From Branchiostoma lanceolatum (Eukaryota > Chordata > Leptocardii > Amphioxiformes > Branchiostomatidae): a stretch of 64,000 nt of DNA. The position numbers were made by a program, and so were the translations under genes. Positions 1 to 10,300 of this stretch are shown piece after piece (position 1 is the stretch's first letter; the number at the start of each line of letters is the position of its first letter). Under the pieces are notes generated by a model, which saw nothing but the letters and a program-made list of their open reading frames with translations, ran no database searches and was not told where the DNA came from. The stretch covers positions 6,945,383-7,009,382 of the forward strand of contig NC_089732.1 in NCBI RefSeq assembly GCF_035083965.1, in the 5' to 3' direction.

Positions 1-2186
1 AGCTGCCTAAAAACAGTCTGACTTTCAAAGACTTGAGTATTGTAGAGTACTAGACAGTCGCAACAGTGCTTCGTCCTGTGTGGTTAGAACCTTGTCTCTC
101 CAAATCCACGCATCATATTGCTTCCAGTCCTGAAGATTCAGTAATGGCCTTGTGGCCAATTGCAATCCAAGCCAAGTAAAGACGTCCTTGTTACTGAGAC
201 CCGACTCCAGCGCTGTACGATTCTGATAATATCGATTTAATGAGATTACCACGACGCGACTACGCGAAGGGACGTTCTTTCGCCAAGAAGACTGACTCCG
301 TGTATGAACGTCGACCACGTGACTGTACGTGAGTTACTCCTCCTGTCTGTCGTAAATGACGTCGTTATAAACCTCCCGAAGACGCCGTCCATACGTCTTC
401 GCCGGTGCGGAAACTCCAGGATACTTGACGCTCCGTCTTCCCTGCTCCAGAGGACCGACACCAGATCTGATCACCACCCGATCAGAATAATAGAAATGAC
501 GGAACCAGAAAGGCAGATATCTTGGCAACGGCGCACTCACTAATTAGTCTTCTTTCCTCAATTAGTAATCAAGCCTTAATGGACCGGTAACGAGGGTCTG
601 GTGTTTGTTCTCCTAGGGACGGATGGCTAATTTAGCGTAATGAGGGGGCCATCAGAATCCATTTCTGTTGATTAATAATCAATTGTGGATGTAATTTCAG
701 TGTCGTCCCAGGGATGTAGGAGACAAAGTGAGTTTCACCCATGGGAACGTTACGCTAGAAATTGAAGCCGTCTGTCTCCACGCTACACGTGCTTTACACA
801 ATCATCTCACCAGCCGAGCGTATCTGATATCTACAGTGCGTATCCCCCGTATAGGAGATACATAAAGCTCGATACATCCGTAACGGTACCACACTGACAT
901 TTGTAACGTCGTGATAAACTCGCGGACGTCTTTCAAATGTTGCGGCGCGTGATTATTTATTTATTCATCCATTAAGTTTTTCTCAATCAATTCGAAATTA
1001 CTTCTCTCTTGCAAAAGGTCAGATCTATTGTCGATTGTTTCCCGTATTGATTTATGAGTGATTTTGACGTATTGATGATATGAATTACATGACGTATGAA
1101 TAGTATGACTACGCTTAAAACCTTATCAGACAATCTAATGATACACAACAATTGAATTCGAGCTTTGACTGGTTTATTGTAGGTTATGTACCTTCCATCT
1201 ATGTAGTCACGAGGATAAATTGGCAGTAATAGTTAGCTATAGTACAAAATTTAAAGCGTATCCTCGTATACATCATATCATACTCATTATTGATCCCATG
1301 CATGCAAAATACTTTGACATTGTTGTGAGGTGGGTGAGGGTGAACGGTAGAGTAAATGTATGTAATGCATTAAAGTTCGCGTGGTTTTTATTTCGCGCTA
1401 AAGGGAAAATGGAATGTTCGCGATGGTTTTAAGTTTGCGGTAGTGCTATAATCACATACTGCTACAGTATTGGACAAAATGTTCGCGATGGTTTTAACTT
1501 CGCGGTGAAACGGTCGCCGCGAAAACCGCGAACATAAAACCACCGCGAACATTTCTGCATTTATAGTATACGCAAGGGCAATATGCCAAATAAAAACAGA
1601 AGGTCATATTGTCGAGGGGTGCCCTATGTGTTTTGGTATAAATATCCATCCACCCACTTTCACACGAGCTGTCTGAATTCCACTCACCATGTCCCTGCCG
1701 CACTTATATCTTCACGGTTATCTCGACGCTCCACAGATAACAAGGAGTTATTACTTTCTACTTTATTTGCCAGGAGCGACGTGCTGCGACGGGAATTGAG
1801 AAAGGCTTGATAACACTGTCAGGACGGAGTGCTATATTTGTAAATCGGTTATTGTCGTCATCAACTGATCAAGCGAAAAATCAAGTTTTGTTGATGTAAA
1901 GTTTTTTTTTTTCATGGGATTTCTCTTGGGCGTTTGCCACCTAAAATTTCATGGGATGGCATGAAAAAATTATATTTTGGTACCATTCCTAGTCATTAAC
2001 AAAAATTCCCGACGGACAGGGAGTTTGAGCCAAGCTTTCAGGGGAAAGCAGCACATTTTGTCCACCTTTTTTTTAGATGGCTTTTTTTCCGGGCTACATC
2101 GAAGAAATGGGACAGGTGCAGCCACCTGTTAAGATATCCCACAATCCCCTGTACAACGCATGCGCAATCGGGACAAAGTCAAGAAA
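1..2186. other. Intergenic DNA, no gene recognised
   Basis: No convincing coding exon is visible on either strand. The short open frames at about 250-540 overlap one another on both strands, match no family I recognise and show no splice-linked partner. The stretch is mixed in composition, with CpG-containing patches near 250-540 and 760-950. It holds one repeat with terminal GCGAACATT-like words at about 1408-1560. The last 100 bases before the POLE4 start presumably carry its promoter and 5' UTR, but no TATA box is evident. Confidence 0.5.
1408..1560. repeat. Interspersed repeat with CGCGAACATT / AATGTTCGCG ends
   Basis: The word AATGTTCGCGATGGTTTTAA occurs twice (about 1411 and 1479). A complementary GGTTTTATGTTCGCGG-type end occurs near 1525-1555, so the element can fold back on itself. 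Related sequence with the same 'antisense-of-exon-like' CCGCGAA / GGTGGTTTT words is seen at about 10935-11010 and 54177-54325 in this window. This is a dispersed non-autonomous repeat family; no protein is encoded. Confidence 0.55.
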
Positions 2187-3251
2187 ATGGCGGGAGCTGA
2201 AAATGGAGAAATCGCAGACGCCGCGACAGACCGGCCTGAAACTCCCAACTCTGAGTCCCAGCTCAGCGGCGATGGAGACAAACCCGAGCGACTGAGCAAG
2301 CTGCCTCTTACCAGGATCAAGGCCATGATGAAACTGGACCCTGACGTCACTCTAGCCAGCCAGGAATCCGTCTTGCTGATATCGAAATCGACGGTGAGAA
2401 CGCCCCCCTCCCCCTCGTAATCATAAACATGAAAACCATACTGCACTCTGCTGCGTCAAACGAGATACTAGAACATGATGCATTGGCCAGAACAATATTT
2501 CTGCTATTTATGAAATATGCTGTAACAATGTCTTTGTTTCAGGAATTATTCATAGAGGCCCTGGCCAAGGAGGCATATGTACATGCCAGGCAGGGCAAGA
2601 GGAAAACACTGCAGAAGAAAGACATAGGTAGGTCCTATTTTAATATTGATGTTCCTTGATTCAAATGTGTATAGACATTTCTGTAGATGTTTAGAATTTC
2701 AGTCAGTGATTGGCTACTGTAATGGTAAACAGGAATATTTCACAAAAACATGGAATACTAACATCTATAATAGCCTTCAGTTACAACTTATTTTGTACTA
2801 ATGTGCTTCATGGTTTTTAATTTCTTTCAGATAATTCCATAGAAGAACTGGATTCCTTTGCTTTTTTGGAAGGTATGGCAAAGTCAAGAATTCTTAGATT
2901 ATGACTGTGTCTTGAAAATGAAATATTTCATTATTTCCTAGATGTTATGCTCCATGCAGGATCTTGTGTATTGTATAGATGTAGATATGAATCTATGATC
3001 AGCCATCATTCTGATTATTTGTTCATTTGAAAGGACATCAAGTCTCTGTTTGTGTGTATGGGGGGCTTCATGTTAAAGAACTGAATATACTTATAGAGTT
3101 CACCCAGATATCCTTACTGAAAACACAACATATTTTAATAAAGATTGACAGCTAAATAAAGAAAAACATTTTCGTTTATGTGGAAAAAAATGATGATTGT
3201 GGTTGTTTGGGTTAACATATTCTTGTGCTTTTCACAGGGACATTGGACTGA
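2187..3251 (+). CDS. POLE4: DNA polymerase epsilon subunit 4 (histone-fold protein), 4 exons
   Basis: This is the small accessory subunit of DNA polymerase epsilon. In the family it pairs with POLE3 through a histone fold and binds double-stranded DNA at the replication fork. Coding exons are 2187-2393, 2543-2627, 2831-2872 and 3238-3251. All introns have GT/AG ends and the phases close to a 115-residue protein (human is 117). Diagnostic stretches are LPLTRIKAMMKLDPDVTLAS in exon 1, GKRKTLQKKDI in exon 2 and a C-terminus ending FAFLEGTLD, whose last glycine codon is split by intron 3. The N-terminal 35 residues are acidic and low in complexity, as usual. I prefer the ATG at 2187 (context AAAATGGCGG) over the in-frame ATG at 2160. 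The gene is complete and lies tail-to-tail with CCDC152. Confidence 0.93.
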
Positions 3252-3591
3252 TTTAACTCTACCTGCTCCACCATCAAATGGGGAAATGTACTACAACAAG
3301 GAACGAGTCCTTCTGCTTCACAAACTTTTAATCTTGGAAGGAATATCAAAGACTCTTGCAGAGACTATACATGTCACACCTTTTGTTCAAACAGAGCTGT
3401 ACATTGATAAACTTTCTGGCCCGACTCTGTTAGCATAATCAATTCATGGGCAAATTTGGTAAGGAAAATGTAACAAGAATGTCTATGTGCTATGGAAAGG
3501 ACGAAGATCAAGAAGACTGCCAAGAGTGTTTTCTAGTTATTTCTACAAAAGTTGTTCTGTTACAGTTCATGTCATGACTTCAACCGGTGTA

Positions 3592-3597
3592 AATAAA
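3592..3597 (+). promoter_or_regulatory. POLE4 polyadenylation signal AATAAA
   Basis: A canonical AATAAA lies 340 bases after the POLE4 stop codon. The oppositely oriented signal of CCDC152 lies only 26 bases further on, so the two transcripts probably end within, or overlapping, each other's terminal bases. Confidence 0.6.
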
Positions 3598-3622
3598 GGA
3601 AGTCAATGGTCAAAGACTTATG

Positions 3623-3628
3623 TTTATT
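3623..3628 (-). promoter_or_regulatory. CCDC152 polyadenylation signal (AATAAA on minus strand)
   Basis: TTTATT on the plus strand reads AATAAA on the minus strand, about 215 bases downstream of the CCDC152 stop codon. Confidence 0.55.
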
Positions 3629-3842
3629 TCTTTCACTTTTCTTATTGAGATGTATATGAACTTTATGAAGACTCTTATACATAAATGCGAAGGTGAAATA
3701 TGGGATAACAGGGCTCCCTAGTATGTAGAACTCAGTTATCCTGTTCTTCCCATATTTCCTCTGCAGCAGTATTGATTGATATGGGTCTGTAATTGTATTT
3801 GTAAACAGCACTATCAGGCTTTCCTCTGTCTTTTAAAGCACC

Positions 3843-6307
3843 CTACAGCTTCCTCCTCTTTAAGCCATGACTGTGTTGTGCTGCATTTAGTTTTTGCTGC
3901 AGTTCAATGATGTTCCTTTTGAGGGCACTTTTCTCTTGCTCACTCTGATTCTTCAGTGCTTGCAGTTTCTGATGCAACAGTAGAAGAGAGGTTAGTCACA
4001 AAATGCAAATATCAAACAATTTACACACCACATATAGATCTACCTACAGAAAAAATGAAGTTTATCGACTGTAAAGAAATATAATCAATGTCAAACCAGT
4101 ACATTGAAATGTACCATACCTGTCTGAAGATCTCATGGTTAGCCGAAGATGGGCCCCTTTGTTGTTGCTGCAATGCTGCAGTCTGTTTTTGTAGTTTTAG
4201 TAACTTGGTGTCATACTGCAAGAAAAAGACATGGGAGGATTAGAAAAAAGTTGTCCCAGGATGTTCAGATAAAAACAATGAAAAAACAAAGTTAATTTTT
4301 GAGAGTGAGGGTGTGTTGGAGATGATTAAAAAACATCCCAACTTTTTTGGATGTATGTACCGTCTCCTCTTTTCAGCTGTCTACAAAACGTTTTCCAACA
4401 AATTATGCCCACGTATAGATGCTACTGAATCTTTGCTGGAGGTATCTATGTTGACAGGGACATACCGCCATCTTCAGCTGTACTATCTGGGAGTGTTTTT
4501 CCCTCTCCAGATCCTCCAGTTGCTTCTGTAGCTGCTGAAGTTCGGAGTTCTTCTGCTGAACAGTCTGCTGCAGTAGAGCACCTTCTTCCCTCTCTGTGTG
4601 CATAGAAACAACAAAAAAGTACTGGTTATGTGGAGATAACGGTTTTTTCAAGGTGTATGGACGTGTGTGTGTGTGTGTGCATGCATGTTCATGTGTATGT
4701 ACATTTTACATGTGTGTCTACCCTCACATGTACATATTGCCATAGTACGTGTGATAATTCATGCACTTCAGCAAAGGCTGTGCCCTGAAAAAAGCAATAC
4801 CTCAAGGAAAACAAGTGCTGTGAGCATTATTGATAGTTTTACCAAGGAGGTTTTTTATAAAAACTCTTGGTTTGACCCATCTTTTTTCTGTAAAAAGGCC
4901 TGATGCCACATTGAAGTTTAAAAAATTCACATTGATAATAACTACAGCTTATTGTTTGTCATAGAGACAGAAGAAAGGCCACATTTCTGAGTGCTTACTT
5001 AGTTTGGCTGTGTTATCCTTGAACTGCTTCAGCTGCTCCCTGTGCTCCTCCTTCATGGACTGCAGACTTCGACTGGCATCCGACAGCTCCTTAGCATGTT
5101 CCTTTTGAATGTCAATGAACAGAGATCAAAGGTCTAAAAAAAATGTAGATGTATTGTACCAATGTTTTCATGTCCAAGCAGACATTTAGAGGGATGATAT
5201 TGATAATTTTGAAGCATATTCAAGAAGTAGGAGCAGACAAGACACAGCAATCATAAATTAAAAACCTGTTTAAGGTTGTCCATTTCAGCTAGGAGGCTGG
5301 AAATCTTGTCCTTTAGTTGCACGTTCTCGTCTGCAAGACATAAAAAGAACAAACAGTCAATAGATCTAACGAGTCACAAGATGCACTATCTCTGTTCTGT
5401 TCATGATAAGATGCACTATTTATTTGTGTTCTGCTCATGAAAAGGTATCATCTTTTTAAAAATATTTAAAAATATTTAAGAATATTTAAAAAATATTTAA
5501 AAATACCATGTGACAATAGATATACTAAATCAATGATGTAGGACTCACCTTCCAAATCACATCTTTTAGCCACTGTACCCTGTAATTTGTCAACAAGACC
5601 TTGCAGCACACTGATTTCTGCAAGAACAATAAGGTTCCATTAAAAGACTTGCTGGTGTAATGAATTTGAAAAAGAATTCTTCATACACCACCAATTTGTG
5701 AATTCTTGTGTATCATACTACCTGTATTATACATAGCCACTATATTCTATGTCAACATTTGTTATTCAATGTGGTTCAAAAGCAGATTTGAGGGGAATAA
5801 CTTGAACTCAAATTTAAATCCATACCATCCCTCCTGATCCTCTCGTTGTCTTGGCTGGCCTGTAGTTGCTTGGTCAGTCCTCTCACTTGTACCTGCAACG
5901 TGCTGTTTTCTTGAGCCACCTTGGTTGTAGCCTGTGGTCAAGGAAGAAAGAGTTAAAGACCAAAGTTTACATTTCACCCAAATGGCAAAAAACAAACTAG
6001 CAGACCTTGAGGACTTGTAACACACACAAAATGCTGAACCTACTAGAAGTCAACTGGTTTTGTCCCTTGCTTGGTTGTATTTTATGGCACATAACATTTT
6101 TATTAATCTTGAATCATATTTCAGCACTTTTATTTGTAAATATGCATGAAGTCCACTCCAAAATAACACTCACATGACGTATACAAAGGATTAAAGCGAT
6201 CCAAACAAGAAAGAAGACCACGCCCACTTTCTCACCTTTTGCCAAGCTGTGAAGTTCAGAGCCAACTCGTCAAGGTCAACCTGCTTCAGTCCACCGGGAG
6301 AAACCAT
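3843..6307 (-). CDS. CCDC152: Coiled-coil domain-containing protein 152-like, 8 exons
   Basis: This is a 254-residue, almost entirely coiled-coil protein of unknown biochemical role. Exons in transcription order are 6236-6307, 5826-5931, 5549-5617, 5266-5330, 4999-5101, 4466-4593, 4120-4215 and 3843-3968 (stop at 3843-3845). Every junction has GT/AG ends and the phases close. From memory of human CCDC152, also about 254 residues, three blocks correspond: the N-terminal VDLDELALNF motif, the central REKHSQIVQLKM block followed by DTKLLKLQ, and the C-terminus ending in HSHGLKRRKL with a basic last tail. The body is rich in Gln, Glu, Lys and Leu in heptads, with no signal peptide or membrane segment, so it is presumably cytoplasmic or nuclear. 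In vertebrates the gene overlaps SELENOP; no selenoprotein P is visible here. The start ATG is the first in the exon. Confidence 0.78.
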
Positions 6308-7372
6308 GTCAGCAGAGGCAGAAGATATCTGAACTCAAATAAAATCGTCCGTTAAACACTGTGGCTAAAGTATGCTTCCCTTTAGTGACAACTTTGACCA
6401 AAAATGTCGTTTCGGACAGTGAAACTTTCTTGGAAAAGTTTAGTTCCCGCTGAAAATCAGAGCGAGGCTGGGGGATACACAATCCACTCTCTCAAGATAT
6501 CAATTCGCCAAAAGTTTGTTGACAACAAAAATATAACCAAAATACCCCAGGAATAAAATCATTACGTTCTCAACTTATTTTAAAATAAATTATTGTAATA
6601 GTTTTTCGGAAAAGTCTATAAGTTCATGGTATTTTTTCCTGATTTTCGGAAGGATTATTTTCCCAGCGCTGTAAGGTCAGAGGTCATACAGCGGTGCAGC
6701 GTCCAAGCGGGAGATTCAGACGATGGTTTTACCTGCTGAGTTCACTGCAGCAATTTTTGACGTCTGATGTTAGAATTCTGCTAGATTAGTTTATCCAGTA
6801 AGTACCTCTATCTTTCTTAGTAAACTTGTGATCATATAGTGAGCGAAATGTGCCCTGAATATGCAATTTTCAGTACGTGTGCGATGTATGTTTATGTTCG
6901 TTGGTAGTGGGGGAGGTGGGCAAAATGCCAACAGTTTTTCCTCTAGCTATGAATATTATACTGTAGTACAAGTCCGCTGTGTCAACTCTACCGACCTTTC
7001 AAATTTTGATCTCTTAAAGTCGTAAAGACAAGTCAGTATCCTTTTTATTCACGATCTTTAACGTTACATAGATTTGAATTCCTTATCATACTATAGCATA
7101 CACAGACTCAGATAGCCTGGAATCCCGACCTATTTATAGCTGCCGGGTCTCTTCTCTCCCTCCTATTTGCGGAGGGAGAGAAGAGACCCGGCAGCTATAA
7201 ATAGGTCGGGATTCCAGGCTAAGACTCAGAGCCAGCCTTTGTTGTTGTTACCATTAGAATTTTTTGTGTGTGTCTATTGAACTGTCTACATGTGGTTTAA
7301 CAATTTGTGTCCGGTGCCTGGTGCTACCTAGGCCCTTAACTACCTTTCTGTGCCAAGAAGACGCAAGAAGAG
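6308..7372. promoter_or_regulatory. Shared upstream region of CCDC152 (-) and SPICE1 (+)
   Basis: About 1.07 kb separates the divergent start codons of CCDC152 (minus) and SPICE1 (plus), so the interval should contain both promoters and both 5' UTRs. I see no TATA box in a convincing place. A GC-richer patch with GCAGCGTCCAAGCGGGAG lies near 6690-6715. The distal part carries a perfect fold-back insertion (7113-7221). A small 5' non-coding exon of SPICE1 could also lie here. Confidence 0.5.
7104..7230. mobile_element. 109-bp perfect fold-back element with 9-bp target duplication
   Basis: Arms 7113-7163 and 7171-7221 are perfect 51-base inverted repeats around a 7-base loop. The element starts TAGCCTGG and ends CCAGGCTA. 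It is flanked by identical 9-base direct repeats AGACTCAGA (7104-7112 and 7222-7230), the expected footprint of transposition. It encodes nothing, so it is non-autonomous. A 9-base duplication is typical of Mutator-like elements, but that assignment is inference. A relative with the same ends lies at 49521-49616. Confidence 0.88.
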
Positions 7373-10300
7373 ATGTCGTTTGTTCGCGTGTCACGGCCAC
7401 GACAACGCTTTAACAGCGGATCCGCCAAAGGGAGGAGGAAGCCCAGACCTAAGCCTTCACCCCCACCCTGGGATGTGAGTCCGTACAACTGGCCATTGTT
7501 GTTTTACATCCTTGTAAGCAAAGTGATGTGTTAGATCAACCTCCTTGGTTAGATGCAGAACCCTATAATGATTGGCTATCCGGAAAAAGTGGGCTACCCC
7601 AGGGCTAGGCTAGTGTGCTGTATCATTACGTCATAATGTTTACTAGACTGGCTTGGATAAAGACTACGATTATGTACAGTGCAACACAAAAACAGATTTG
7701 TACATCAATTACCAAACTTCTACTACAATAGTACATATTGTTTTATTGCTTGTATATATGTGCCCAGGGCCTCACTGAAAAGAAGTGCCCAGTTAATGAC
7801 TGTATCATTAATACTGTACCATTGAACAACAGACATTTTTAAATTAATGTTGAGAATAATTAGTGGGCAGGTCTTATTTTCATTCAAAGTAAAATGCCAT
7901 TGACTTTTACTTAGAGTCCACTGATCTGAAGTTTAAATTAGGTCATTAGATAAGGACAATGTTATACTGTTATGTTCATTCCTGCCAATCAACTCAATCA
8001 TCTTGCTGCACTAGGACACAACCTCAGACCTCGGTGTACACAAAGCAACAGATGAGGAGATTGTGAGTTCACTTTTGTACTTTTCTCATTGTATCTCACT
8101 CTGTATCCATTTTGTGTATTATTAGCTGGTAATTGTGACACTATAGGCTGGAGGCCTGCCCGCCTTTGCCCGGGAGCTCAACTCCCCCCCCCCCCCACTT
8201 TGTCCCTGAAGGGGCTATTTGGGGGTTAACGAATGTAGATGTAGATGTAGATAGAACCATACTATTACTGATATGATGAACCCAAAAAAGTAAATGTAGA
8301 CTATTGATAACATGGCACAATCAGATGTTCTTCTGATCAATGTAACTAGCCAGTAGTCCTTGCCTTACATTGTACGGTACCTGTTGAAATTGTTGTGCAA
8401 TAAAACTTTGACTTTGACTTACAGCAACACCGACATGAGGTTCACCAGTCCAAGAACCTGGATGTGATTCGAATGGAGAACCAGAAAATGCTGATTCAGA
8501 GAGGTGGGACACAATACTGTCATGATATACATACTGTACTAGCTATCAAAATCTGCACTGCAAGTTTGTACTGAAAGTAATTCACACGTAATAAAAGTTT
8601 ACTATTTATTGTAAGTGGGATATGATCAAGTACTGAATAATTGCAAAGAATAATTATTTATGAAACCAGTCTTGTAACATGTTACATGTAGATAGTTGGC
8701 GTAACGGTAGAGCGTTCAGCTCAGAACCAAGTGGTGCCGGGTTTGAGTCCTGTCATGTCACTGATCTTGTGCCCTTAGGAAAGGCACTTTACTCAACTTT
8801 CATCACTCCACCCAGGTGTGAATGGGTACCTGACTTCGGTTGGGGAAGGTCGTATTAAGGTCACCTGCTGGTGCCGAATGGCAGCCGCCCAGACCCTTGC
8901 GACAGTTCCACAAAATGCAAGTCTGGAGCAAATATGTATCTGTTGCCCATGTGTATCATGTGATTTTAAACCCTGCATCAATTCAGCACTAGAAAGGCTG
9001 CCATTGCACGGGTAATTTCTGACCAATAAAAAAATGTTATTATTATATGTACTTGCATAGCTCGGGCTCGACCGAAGACCCCAACAACAGTGGAGAAGCG
9101 GAAAGCTGCACTTCTGAGGGAAGTGTTGTATGATCACAGTCAGGTAGGACTTTTCAAAATTCCAATGAAGATGTACAAAGCCATGACATTACACTCGTTG
9201 AACTATGCCAGCAGCGCCTCACTGTCACATGTTGTTGTGGTAGAGAATTTTATTACATATCCGACATCTAGCTTATATCATATATATGTGCAGGACTAGA
9301 AAAACTGGGTGCAATTTTTTAAGGTGCAAAACTGTGTTTGCAGGTTTTGCTGACATTCTACTTTATAATATCAGGTGTATTTGCAGCCAGTGCCACAGGC
9401 AGGTTTATCTTATGTTGTGCAGCCAAAATGTTTTTTGTGCACTTACATTTTTAGGGTGTGTGCACCACTGCACCTGTTTGCAAAACTGAACTTTGAGCCC
9501 TGTGTGACAACTTGTCATTTGCATATTTTTAAAGATGAATTATATCAGAAGATACATGAATATCTGCCTGCTTGAAAGCGCATCACAAAGTGACTACACA
9601 TGTACAGAAGCAAGGAAGTTGAAACCTCCTTGACAGAAGTAAGTGCCAGTGTTGAGAGAAGTTTGACTACTAACTTGTTTCTCACATGTCCCAGTTGCAG
9701 GACGTCCTGTCCAAGTCTGACCGTGTCATGGCCGTGGTCAGGGACTTGTTTGGAGATGACCCAAAGGTATGTACATGTGTACTCCCCAAACAAGTACTCT
9801 CCAACTCAAAGTACATGTCTTATTGAATGGTGCATGAAAGGTTTCCACTGTAAGCTGGTCAAACTGTTTTTGATTCTTGTGGTTAGGGTTGTTGACTTAG
9901 AATATAAAGGTTTGTTCTTGGGTTTGAATCCCTAGCAGGCCCCAATGTTGTGCCCTAATGTTGATTTTATGAATAACATCCTCTGGGTACCCCAAAGTTG
10001 ATGCAAATATGTGCTAAAAAAAGTTGGACACAAAAAAGTTACCTTTATAAAAAAATTAATGAAAGCAAATTGAGGTTGAATAAAAGATACAGCATTACTG
10101 CAAGAAACAGCGCAACGTTGGCCTTGCAAAGCAAAAGTCCACCATACTCCAAATCCACATTCAGTTACATGTACTTAAATTTGTGGTTATTTTCTGCCAC
10201 TGTTTTTATCTTCAAGGTCCATGTTTTTTGCATGAATGTTTTTTCCATGAGTACTTATAACTGTAGTTTTAATAATTTTCAACAAACTTGTGCATCTGCT

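Noticed and set aside
304..543. Overlapping open frames on both strands near the left edge
   Set aside because: No family resemblance, no splice partners and overlapping opposite frames.
8697..8760. A possible tRNA gene
   Set aside because: A- and B-boxes are present, but the stems do not pair into a sound cloverleaf and a SINE body follows directly.
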